A stretch of DNA of 64,000 bases, taken from NCBI GenBank assembly GCA_028023455.1, contig JAQFVV010000158.1:1554001-1618000 (forward strand). The letters run 5' to 3'. This DNA comes from Epiperipatus broadwayi (lineage: Eukaryota > Onychophora > Udeonychophora > Euonychophora > Peripatidae). Of the stretch, positions 38,761-49,790 are shown one piece after another (the stretch's first letter is position 1; each line of letters opens with the position of its first letter). The notes beneath the pieces were generated by a model. That model searched no databases, was not told the origin of the DNA, and was given only the letters and a program-made list of their open reading frames with translations. Made by a program: the position numbers and the translations under genes.

Positions 38761-41196
38761 GTTTTTACTTTAATCCTTTGGAATTTTATAACCTACAAAA
38801 TGTTTGTGTGGTTTTATAATTATTTGATTGCAAGTTAAAATTTCAGATATATTTGATATATGTTAGTAGTAATATATGATTAAAACCACTAAGTATTATG
38901 TTGCATTTAGTAATTCTTTATGGTTTCTACATATTAATGTAATCTCAATTCATTACAGTGAAAATAGTTACATGTAAACAAAAAAACTTTTTATGAATTT
39001 CAGCCTCAAACAGATTAATATTTTTGCTGAAGATTCATTATGAATCAGTTATAATTTGTTTTTAGTTGTTCATATAGTTACTGTTGAATGTAATGATAGT
39101 AGAATCTAAGTATTACATTGCATATTAAGAATTACTTGGATAAAGAAATATACCTGGCATTCATCATAAGACAATGAAATATATCTGACATTCATTATTA
39201 AAGACATTAAAATTAATTTAAAATCTTATTTCATGTGTCTGATAACACATTATAATTCGTAATCCTGATACCTCTAGTAAGATTATTTGGAATTAAAAAG
39301 TTTATTTTGTGAAGTAATGAGATCTGAATGTTTTGAACAGCTTGTGGGTAAACATCTATATTCTTATAGTTGACATTTTAATAACTCTGAGATGCTTAAA
39401 AAATTACATTTAATGAATGTATTGAAATCATCTTCACCAATTTGAAGGATATCAGAGAAAAATTCAAGAAAAAAATTCAAAACTATCAAATGAACCCATG
39501 TCAATTTTTTAAACATAAATCATTAAGAAATGTTAGCTGGTGAGAGGAAGCACCCTGTTCCATATATATATTATAGTATTATAGTAACTAAATAAAAACA
39601 AATTACCCCTGATTTTACTCCATTATTAAAGAGGAAAATAAATTATCCCAAAAAGTAGTATAATATTCTCAATCTCACAATGAATGAAATAATTTTATAG
39701 GAATTACTTAGCTGGATTTTGAAGTTTTAGTGAATACCTATTTTGCAACATAATTTATGTTCAGTTCATATTCTGAGGTCATTTATTTTGGTAGCAGTCA
39801 CTGTAATGGTTGTTGCCTTGTGTATATACTTTAGTGAATTTTAAATAGAGTTTTCAGTAGTTCTATAATTATACAAGTTATATTATTAAGATATTTTTTC
39901 TATATATATTCTTTCATGTAATTTTAAACATTTTTTGATAGCAGTCTTGCAATTGCTGCAATGAAAATCCGAAATCTAATATCTGATTTATTTTAATGAA
40001 CAAAAAAAAACTTAAAGCAGAATCTGTTATACAAACCATAGCAGCTTAAAGAGATCAGTGTTCATGATAAAACTAGAGTATCAGAGATGTAAAAAATTGA
40101 GCTTCCTGTAAAATATATTGGGAAGATTGAAATTATCAGACAATGCTACTCAAAATCTAGAGGCAAATCTCATTAATCAGTATATTATAAATATATTCAT
40201 AAACACAATTATTATTTCCAAATAAGATTAATAAAATTTGTGATCGTTTCTGTAGGTTTTTTGATCTTGCTAGTCATTGATCTGTTTGAGATTGCTTCAC
40301 TAAGACAGTTTTATGTAAAGCTAGAATAACAGCGTTATGAGCTAATATGTATAAAAGTGTATCTTTTTCAAATATTTCTTGACCTTCTACATTATTGATA
40401 ATCTAAAAGTTGCATCTGAATAATATTATATATATATACCAGATGTATCCAGCATATTAAAAGACCATGTTTTTTTTTAATTGGTTGCTTTAACAAATTT
40501 TCTTTAAGATTTAATGCAAATTAAACAAAAAGTTTTAATATTATATAAATAAATGTGAGAAATGTATCTGGCCTGAAAGTTTGTTGTTTTTGTAATAGTT
40601 TTTTTTTAATTGGTCGCTTTAACAAATTTTTTTGGCTTTGTGTAATGCTATTAATCAAATTAAACCTCTTAAATATAAGGAAGGAATTATTTCCTTTGCA
40701 TAAAATGCTCGTAATATAAATTAGTTTAGTTAGGTATAGTTATTTATTTATAAAACAAATTTGAAGGTTTTTTTTTCATTTTTCAATTGTGAATTTGACA
40801 GTGTTATGGACAAACGTAATAGATTTTTTTAATTGGTTGGGAATTTGATATGTGACAACCTTATAGACAAATATAGATTTTATAGACATATAAATTTTAA
40901 ATTATAATAATGGTATACAATAACTATCAGTTAAAGTAATGAAAGTACTTCTGTTTAATTAGGTGTTTTTTATATTATTATTGTCTACCATTATTATAAT
41001 TTAAAATTTATTCTATAGGATATTTTTTTGGTTTACATTATTTCAGTTGATAATGATTACAATGTAATCAAAAATACTTTTGTTTAATTAATATATATAT
41101 ATATTGTTGTTGTCTACTATTATTATAATTTAGAAATTACATATACTAAATGAAAGACTTAAAACACCAGACAGTCTTAAACCTGGAGTCTAATTG
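38761..41196. other. Sequence between the two long direct repeats
   Basis: This would be the interior if the flanking repeats are LTRs. No gag, protease, reverse transcriptase or integrase motif was recognised. Internal echoes are AATTGGTTGCTTTAACAAAT at about 40480 and AATTGGTCGCTTTAACAAAT at about 40600, plus a hairpin set at 40895-41150. Confidence 0.45.
40890..41150. repeat. Hairpin plus extra arm copy
   Basis: AAATTATAATAATGGTA (about 40898) is complemented by TACCATTATTATAATTT (about 40987), enclosing TTTAATTAG-rich spacer. A further diverged copy of the right arm (TCTACTATTATTATAATTT) follows at about 41115. Confidence 0.65.
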
Positions 41197-41543
41197 TAAA
41201 TGTAGGGGATTTGAACTCAGACTTTCAAGCCATTTCACTATCTCATACTATTGATACACATAACCACACACAAGCAGAAAAGAAAAATAATCACCAATAT
41301 ACATATTTCATGCTAAACCAGCACTTATCACTTGGTCCAGATTACTATCTTCCATACTGAGCACTGATTATGTATGGGAGATGGTAATATGGACCAACTG
41401 ATGAGTGCTGGTTTAGTACGAAATACATAAATTGGTGATTATTTATTTTTTCTGCATGTGTGTGGTCTTGTGTATCATTAGTTTGAGATAGTGTTGGATA
41501 GTGAAGTGGCTCGAAAGTCTTTAGTTCAAATCCCCTATATTTA
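41197..41543. repeat. Fold-back element with tRNA-like promoter motifs
   Basis: The left arm (41197-41357) and right arm (about 41378-41543) are imperfect reverse complements. Left TAGGGGATTTGAACTCAGAC corresponds to right GTCTTTAGTTCAAATCCCCT. It belongs to the same family as the 10781-11254 fold-back (AATAATCACCAATATAC, CATGCTAAACCAGCAC). In the right arm TAGTGAAGTGG fits a polymerase III A box and AGTTCAAATCC fits a B box, about 17 bases apart, closer than usual. A tRNA-derived, folded SINE is the likely origin (inference). It ends 26 bases before the long repeat at 41570. Confidence 0.8.
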
Positions 41544-41569
41544 TATACTATATGAGTAAATATAAATAT

Positions 41570-43740
41570 TGTATCATTATGGAGTTATCAGGAAGTCGTA
41601 CTTAGGGTGATAGTCACCAGTACATGAATATCAACTGCCCTAAATTGGTTAGCCATTTTTAATTCTACAGAAACTTAGGGTTTGAACCATGAGGGATCTG
41701 AGGAATTGTATTTTTATCCTCAAAAAAAAAAAATTAACCTCAAAAGGGATGGGCATAATAGATCACTATCGGAGATAAGCCAGCTAGATCAGAAGAGATC
41801 AGTTAGTTAATTTCTTAGAGCAGCTAAAGGTATCATTAACTATACATCCACTAGCATTATAGTAAGTATGAGTAATACTCAAAATAACCATTCATTATCA
41901 TGAATGATTCAACAATCAAAATAAAATCAACTACATTAACAGTCAATCTTGTGACTGGATTTGAAATGGGTCTTCTGTAGACCAGGCTAACTATTTAGTC
42001 CTTGCCACCTTGAGCAAATTATTTAAACATTAATTTGCATGCATCAACTTAGTGCTCATCCATCAGAATACATAGTCATAAAAACAATGATTCTGGGACA
42101 TTAAAATATGCTGATCATCATCAATGCTCTGGTCACTTCATGTCACTAATGCACTGGCTATTATAAACTTAATTTCTAACAATATTAAACTAAAATAAAA
42201 TGTAGTGCATGAGCTTTAAATAATATAGTCTTAGTGCCAACCAGAATATATCAATTTTCATCATAATCATCAGCATCTGGATGCCCAAAAGCACTAAAAT
42301 GCATCCCCGTTCGTACTTGAATCTAGCTCAGAAGAACACAAGATCAAGTCATGTTATGGTGACCAAGAGATGATACAATATAATTTTTAACAATTTAATT
42401 CAAATTTATTAACAACAATAAAAAAATTAATGAAATTAAGTGTCTTTAGAATATGTCTATACATATAAATTAAGTCTTCTGATTTTGATTAACATATAAT
42501 AAAAAAAATTATCACATTTGTGATTTACAAAATTACTATACAAAATTCAAGTTACTATTATGGTTTACATATATGTTCCATTAGGTTTATTTAAAACCAG
42601 GAAGCAAAGCTAATATGAATTTAAAATTTTTGAATTGACATTTAATAAAAAAAAAAGATTAAAATTTACGTTATACTTGATAATCATTGATATATATATA
42701 TATGCACAAATATATGTCTGTGCATAAATTTTTTGAGCATCTTTAAATTGTCCTGCAATAATAAACTAATAATATAACATGTATAAATAAAGTTATAGAT
42801 GATATAAATTAATTATAAACATAATAGTTTAGTTTTTTCTTTTTCTTTAAAAAAAAAGTATTATTAACTATTTTTCTTATAAAAATATAATCACTGAATT
42901 AAATTTTTACTCCTAGATTTTTAATCTCAGCAAATTTATTTGCTGGTATTTTTAAAATGTGATTTTTTAGGAAACTACTCAAAACAATTTCTTCAATAAT
43001 ATATATATATACAATCATCTGTAGATTGCTCATTTCTTTTAGATGTTTAACTTAAGCAAATTATTGATTTATTTTACTTCTAAGTTATTAAGTTATAATT
43101 TTAAAAGTCATTTTAAGGATTTTAAACTAATTCGCCAGCTATATATATGTTTAGCTGTGCTTCTCTGCCTTTAGATACATCAGCATATATATAATTACTT
43201 CTTCAGCAACTGATGATTTTTTTTGATGGTCAGTTGAGATAATTGTCAACATTGGGAAAGTATTATCAGGTATGTTGGTATTTTTTACTGTCTAAGATTT
43301 GATGAGGTTTAGGCCAGCAAACTATTTTGTCCACATTTAAGGCTTTAGAGACAGAGAAGTGGATCTTCATTCTAAGTGCATCTAAACTCTCCCGATGAAT
43401 CAATAGATTGCTGCTGGATCTCCTGCTTTGACTTCAGCTACATCTCATGGGAGCTCTATAAATCTGCCAGCCATTTCTCTAGCTAGCTAAAACCAACTGC
43501 TACAAGCTTCAACAAGCTGCAATAAAATATTATAACCAACTTTGCAGCTGGCCAATTTGCCACTGCTTCTCAAAAAAAAAATACTATTCAAACTGAACTG
43601 ATATTTATCAGCCCTTTTATAGAATCATTTGGAGGTGATAAAAAACAACTTAATTGAAAACTTTTTTTTTCTCTTCAAAAAGATCATTAATCCTTTCAAA
43701 AGCAAGTTTGAAGTTTTGTCAAAGTGCGATATACAAAGAT
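41570..43740 (+). repeat. Long interspersed repeat, copy 2 of a direct pair
   Basis: This is the same ordered blocks as 36161-38760, with many substitutions and indels: ATAACCATTCATTATCATGA, AACAGTCAATCTTGTGACTG, TCTTCTGTAGACCAGGC, TGCTGATCATCATCAATGCT, TTATTAACAACAATAAAAAA, TATATAATTACTTCTTCAGC and TTTGGAGGTGATAAAAA. It starts TGTATCATTATGGAGTTATC. Strong divergence between copies means they are old. The 3' phrase AGCCCTTTTATAGAATCATT resembles AGGCCCTATTTATACAAAAC at 61268 in the 59-kb LTR-like repeat. Confidence 0.75.
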
Positions 43741-45007
43741 TTTTAAAAATAGATAATTTACCAATTAATTAAAAAATTTCAAAAATACCATACTTGTTTT
43801 TAAATTTCAAAATCAGAATAATAATAATAATAATAATTTATTTAGACCTTTTTAAATATTTTAATTTATAATAACATTTTATTTTAAATCCAGAATTATT
43901 TAACCCTTTATTTACTATTTTTATTCCAGGAAATGTAGAAAAATATCTACAAAAAATTTGTCTGTTTATTTCTACTTTTCCTTTACTTAATATATTATGT
44001 ATGTGCACACACATACTTATGTTGCTGTGTGCCATGTAACCCAAATGGTTACAACATATATATATTAACCCATATATCTATAGGGAAACTTGGATAAATC
44101 ATTCAAAGCCAAGTTTGATATAGAATTTTTAATTCTTGACATATTTGTGTTTGAATTTTCAAATTGCCATAAATTTTAAAATACATCAAATACATTTTAT
44201 TGAAATAGAGAACCATTTAAACTTCCAGAACCAAAAAGGTGATTTCAATATCATCTGCTATTTCAGGAATCTGGTTTTCATCAAAAATGCTAAAATTATG
44301 AAAATAATTCTAAATCATTTAGGAAAATATTGTTATATGTTTTATTAATTTCAAATATTCTTTAGATATTAATTCTGGTGAGCCAAATCATTGTATTTTG
44401 GAAAAATGTTTCCATATTCTCTGAGATTTTATTGAATTATAATAACATTCCACTAAACATCATTGATTATTTCTTTGTAATTTATTTTAATTATCATCTT
44501 GTCATTTGTTTAGGAGAAAATGCTGTGGAACATCAAAGTGAAGCTGAACAATCTCATAAAAAAGGAGAATTATTTGACATATTTATATTTTAGAAGAATA
44601 TTTTTTTGTTTTGTCTACCAAATTTTGCTATTAAATCTAGAATAATTTTTAGGAAAGCATATTTGTTTGCTATATGAAACTATAATATTTTCTAACTCAC
44701 ACAATGTGAGAAACCAAGATCAGATTCCCATTCTAGCACCATCTACTATAAGTTTATTCAAGCTTGCAGTAGATGTGTTTGATTCTGAACTCAAATTACA
44801 GTTTATTTTATATTATTTTTTATAACATGAAACTTGGTTTTTTTTTTTGGTGTGGGGGAGTATATAATTTGATCAATAGTTGTTGTTTTTTTAATACTTT
44901 TAAATCTACTTGAAATGATATATAATTTGTACTTATGATTAGAATTGATAGAGTTATTTGAGAAGTGTAATGTGATTTTTTTTTCTGTCTTACTCATTTT
45001 TTCATAG
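43741..45007. other. UXS1 intron, AT-rich
   Basis: Contains an ATA microsatellite at about 43819-43838 and a weak palindrome around 44735-44780 (CATCTACTATAAGTTTATTC versus AGCTTGCAGTAGATG). No exon recognised before 45008. Confidence 0.5.
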
Positions 45008-45170
45008 ATTTATGGCCATGGTAAGCAGACTCGTTCATTTCAATATGTGACAGATCTTGTGGATGGCTTGGTGGCATTAATGAATAGTAATTTCTCTCAA
45101 CCAGTTAATCTCGGTAACCCTGAAGAGCATTCAATTGCTGAATTTGCTTATTTAATCAAAAAAATTGTTG
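45008..45170 (+). CDS. UXS1: UXS1 exon: YGxGxQTRSFQYVTDLV segment
   Basis: The 163-bp exon follows TTTTTTCATAG and precedes GTAAAT. It encodes IYGHGKQTRSFQYVTDLVDG, LVALMNSNFSQPVNLGNPEE and HSIAEFAYLIKKIVG. The QTRSFQYV..L and NLGNPEEH motifs are characteristic of UXS1, and the Arg of QTR is a conserved substrate-site residue. Vertebrates have YGSGSQTRAFQYVSDLV; the differences are conservative. It ends with the first base of a Gly codon. The preceding intron is about 11.9 kb and the next is only 87 bp. Confidence 0.97.
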
Positions 45171-45257
45171 GTAAATATTTGTTGTTTTTTATTTTTTTTA
45201 AAAAAAGACATGTTTATTTAGTACCAAGAAATTTAAAAATGTATTTCTATTCACCAG

Positions 45258-45361
45258 GTGGCAATAGTCAAATAGTGAATAAGCCAGGTATAGAAGATGA
45301 TCCTCAGAAAAGAAGGCCTGATATTGAGAGAGCTAAATTATACTTAAATTGGTATCCTAAG
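45258..45361 (+). CDS. UXS1: UXS1 exon (last visible): DDPQKRRPD segment
   Basis: The 104-bp exon follows TTCACCAG and precedes GTAAGA, ending in phase 0. It reads GGNSQIVNKPGIEDDPQKRR, then PDIERAKLYLNWYPK. DDPQKRRPDI-AK is the family signature near the end of the catalytic domain. The N-terminal half (NSQIVNKPGIE) differs more from vertebrates, which have GSEIQFLSEAQ. The remaining roughly 45 residues of a typical animal UXS1 (the last helix containing EGL and YFR, and the basic tail) are not here. No matching exon was seen in the following 18.6 kb, so it is probably beyond the window. Confidence 0.96.
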
Positions 45362-48300
45362 GTAAGATATTTAAATTCTTATATAAGGAAAGTTTGTGCT
45401 GTAGTACCTTCTTGTAAGAAATTTTTATGAATTAATGGGCATTTTGTTTGAATATAGAGGAAACAGCTATTGAACATATCTTTTTTCGTCATAAATTCAT
45501 ATAATTGATCTAATTGTAGAATTTGTGATAAAATCTTCACTGTTCTTTATAGCATCTTGAAAACAAATATAGATGTTTCATAATGTTAGCTCGAAAACTA
45601 ACAAAATATATACTAAATGCTTTCTCTATCAATGGAAGAATGATAATACAAGTTAGAAAATGATTAAAGATTTTATTGTGCAGCTTTGTCACATATTACA
45701 AGGTAATTATCAATAATGACATTATATATAAATGTTAAATTAAAAATCATTTGTATTTTTAACAAATATTATATAATTTATAATAAATAAAAAAAATAAA
45801 TAACATTTTCATTCTAATGATTAAGCAGCAAACTGCTGTTCTTTTATTAAAAAAATACAATTATACCAGTTTCTTTTTTTAGACATTTCACATTTAAATG
45901 ATTTTTTTTTTTAAATCTCAACTAAGTTATAAAATAAGCTTTTTAAGATTTTTTTATAAAAATATTTTTGCAAGTACTTATTCTCAATTAACATTTTCAA
46001 TAAATATTTTTAAATAATTATTAATCATTTTTTTGTTAGGTTAGAAATCATTTGATTTTTCAATTTTAATAAAGTTCAATTATATCTATATTTTCTTTAT
46101 GTAGACGCACAACATCTCCATTTGTAAAAGTTTATCTGCTTGGGCACCATATTTTTCTGTTTTCTAGAAATTATGATCGACCTTATCCACATTTCAAATT
46201 TACAATTGCAGACTTTGAAAAATATATGTAATAATTAACAATAGCACTATAGAAGTAAAGAACGTCATTTGTTCTGTAATGTACATATTGACATAATTTA
46301 TTATATGTATTGTGTATGTATATAGATATGTGCATCTTATAAGTATTTAAAGAAATCTGGAGAGGTGTCAGCAAATAGAGTTAAAGAACTGAATTTTATT
46401 ACCTATTTTTTTGTAAACTACTTTCAAATATTGTTTACTGAAATCAGATCTAAGTAATATTGTTCCAAAAAATATGGGAACAAAATGTAAAGTAGTTTTA
46501 AAATATGTAAAACCAACAAACATTGTTTTTAAATATTAATTTGTAAAACTTATATGAAATAATGAATTATTATGCATTTTTGTAATAAGTAAAAGGGAAA
46601 TATGTTTTTATAGGCAAATTGCAACATTGAATTCCTATTAATAGGCCTTATAGCAATAATAATCTTGCTATTTTTTTAAAATAAAAAGCAATCTAATCCC
46701 AATATTTTAAAAAGTTTACAATAAATTTACCATCCAAATTTGTGGCTATCTATGGAGATACTTATGAATTCCAAGGTGATGCTTCTATTTAATAACAATA
46801 ATCTTACTATTCTGTGAAAATTATGGCAATGAAAATAAATTCCCCATGATTGTTTTCTTATAAGCCTTTTTTTTTTTTTGATATGAAATGCTGTTTTGCA
46901 TCACTTACCATATCCCTTTATATCATACATGTAATATGAATTTTTATTCTAAGGACTTTCTTATGCCGATTTTATTAATAGACAAAATCAATTATATTTT
47001 ACTTTTCTCCAAAGAATTTTTTTGAGTTCATGAAAGACATGAAGATATCGGAATCAAAAATCATCCTCACAAATGACAAAAAAATTGATTCCAGTGACTC
47101 AAATCTGTTTTGCATTCTATGTATGTTTTCTACATTCAATACATATGTATGTTTTATAAACATCTAAAGAATAATTGGACTGAAATAATCTTTGAAACAC
47201 AGAGATAAGATTATCAAAGTCAACTACTTAGATTTCAGTCAAATTAGCTCAGGACAAAATAATGAATGATTTTCCATTTATTGTTAATTTGATGGTTTTT
47301 ATTGTGCTGATCATTTCTTGAATAAGACCAGATTGCTTCTCTCCTACAGAACGAGCAAAGTGCATTACTGACAAATTAATATTGTGGGTTTGTTTAATTG
47401 ATATATTTTTATTACAACAAAATCAGATGTTGAATTACCTTAATAAAATATTCTCAATGTCTTTAAAGAAATGAAGAAATCACATGATTTCCTTAAAGTT
47501 AATAATAATGATATTCAGGAATCATCAATACACATCAACAAAGGTACAACTAAAGATATATTGAGAATGCCAATCACAATTCAGGAATCTTATAGAGAGA
47601 GTACATTATTATAACTGCAAATATCAGGAATAAATTATTTAGAAAAGAGTATATTATACATTTTTATTATTTTCAACTATGTCACGATGAATTTCATTAA
47701 TACTTTCCTGAAGATGTAATTCTTAACATAAAAAAAATCAAGGAAATTCAGTTTGCAACTGTAGGATATTTTGACAAAGAAAAGTAAAGATCTTAATGGT
47801 TTAATTAAAAATGTGAATTTTGTGTAGAAGTTTTTGATGTATTGGCCATACCAAAGCCCAAGTTCAATAACAACTTGAGCAAAACATTCTTCTTAAACTT
47901 TCTCTTTATTGTCATAAAATTTTTTTCATTAACAATATCTCAGTAGGGGAAACAGCTACATTAATAAAAGAAAAGATTATCATTTTCTTTTCATCTGCTA
48001 GAGCAATATTAATTTCATGTTCTGTAATCATAGGCAAAAATTTCCTGTGTTTTTTTGCTTAGACTATAGAAAAAGAAACTTTTACTATTTCCTTTTGAAC
48101 ACTTTTCCTTGGCACCACACTTTCGGGGCCAATGTTTAAGGATTCTTCATTCTGTAAAAGTTAAATGAATTAAACTATAGTAGTTGAAATATCACATTTT
48201 CAAACATTTATGAAATTATATTAATTACTCTTATAAAAAATTCACACCAGAAATCAAATCAAGAGAATTGTGAATGTTAATGTAGTAATACTTTTGAAAG

Positions 48301-48377
48301 TGACTGTATTATGTGAGATATTTATTAAAAAATTTCAACTTTAGTAGCTATAACTTTTCATGTTTTAAAGCCATATA
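45362..48377. other. Downstream UXS1 intron, nothing recognised
   Basis: Begins with a GTAAGA donor. No sequence resembling the missing UXS1 C-terminus (EGL and YFR helix) was seen. Short open frames have no known motif. Confidence 0.5.
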
Positions 48378-48599
48378 CAGACAATCCCCTATTTGTGAAA
48401 AACTAGAGTTATAAAGATTTCACTATTATGTAATCGCTTTTGGACTTTAGATCTTTATCTGTGCACCTACTTTCATATATAGTTAGTGCTAAATACTGTA
48501 GAAAGAAATGGGTATTCAAAAAATTGTACAGTATTTTAGTACTTTAATAATTAAAAAAACTCCTTTTAGTAATTAACGCTACAAATGTACAGTATAAGC

Positions 48600-48718
48600 C
48601 AATAAACATCACACGATCATCATTTCTTATGCTTGCTCATACCTGTTGTTAAAACAGGCAAAACTCTCTATACGTATTGATTACTCTGGCTTGCACTGAG
48701 TGGCAATACATATAGAGA
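48600..48718. repeat. R430 fragment nested in the Tigger element (copy D)
   Basis: TTAAAACAGGCAAAACTCTC is followed shortly by the reversed arm GATTACTCTGGCTTGCACTG and ATACATATAGAGAAATTT. The element is reduced to its two outer ends back to back. Being inside the Tigger copy, it inserted later. Confidence 0.75.
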
Positions 48719-49059
48719 AATTTACAGAATCTGATAAAAAAAACTATTTACATATATTCGTAATTGAATTTTTTCTAAAGAAAGATAAACTTTGGAATTT
48801 AGAAAATAATTAAAAGTATATTTTAGAGAACAATAAGAACTTACATAAAATACAGTAAATCTTCCCATCTCTCTGACATTAATTACTTTTATTTTTAGCA
48901 TTGTCACAGACTGTCTTGAACAGGATCATCTTGTTTTTAAATCTAGTTTGTGCATGACTACGTTATATATACACTATATATTTCTGTTTTGGTGATTTTT
49001 TTTTATTCTTATGAAGTAAAAACATGAGTGAGAAACAAAAAAAATAGCAGTGTTGATAC

Positions 49060-49790
49060 AAGCAAAAAGAAATCAAGATCTCATAAACTTCAAACAGTCA
49101 AGATGAAAATGGATATAATTAGACGTTCTGAAAATGGTAAATCTTTTGCTTCAATCGCACATTTATATAATTTAAACTGATCAACAATATATATAATTGT
49201 GAAAAACAAGAACAAAATTAAAGAATATGTTAAAAATTGTGAAATATTTCTTCAAAGATTGCTTTAAAAAGAAATGGCAGAGTAATGGATGAAATGGAGA
49301 AATCTTTGGCTTTATGAATTGAAGATCAACATCAAAAAGGCATCCCAGTGAGTTTATCAATTATTCAAGCTAAGGCTCAGTTTGCATGAAGATTGGAAGA
49401 AAGAATTAAAAAAGACTGCTGTTGAATTTGTAGCAACAATGTCACTGATGATATTGATAAGTTAATGCAATCTCACTCAGAACCTCTGTCAAATGAAGAT
49501 TTGATTAAACTACAAGAGATGAATGAAATGCAAAATAAAGAAGAATATGATAATGAACTTATTGTTAAGAGTTTGACAATCAATAATATGAATTAAGCCT
49601 TCATGCATCTTGATAAATTTTTGACCATCATGGAAGAATGTGGTCCCAATGGAGAGCGTATATCTCGTGTATGAAGGGTAATAGAAAAAGACACAGAATG
49701 TTACAGAATTCTTTGTCAAGAGAAGAAAAAGAATACAATTCAATTAACTGTTGATAAATTTGTAAACAAAACTCCAGATACTAATCAATA
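49060..49790 (+). pseudogene. Tigger (pogo) transposase remnant lacking the DDE domain
   Basis: In successive broken frames one reads the CENP-B-type DNA-binding part (MDIIRRSENGKSFASIA, then IVKNKNKIKEYVKN and MEKSLAL-IEDQHQKGIPVS). After about 49420 it jumps to the C-terminal part (LMQSHSEPLSNEDLIKLQE, FLTIMEECGPNGERIS and IEKDTECYR). These blocks are standard at the two ends of Tigger-derived transposases. The whole catalytic DDE region that should lie between is absent: the two parts are only tens of bases apart. Several stops and frameshifts interrupt the rest, so no protein can be made. Confidence 0.85.

Noticed and set aside
36161-43740. Segmental duplication of host DNA
   Set aside because: The two copies have many indels, resemble parts of other repeats in the window and contain no host gene; repeat insertion is simpler.
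47800-48130. Possible processed pseudogene on the - strand
   Set aside because: Short open pieces exist, but no protein family could be recognised.
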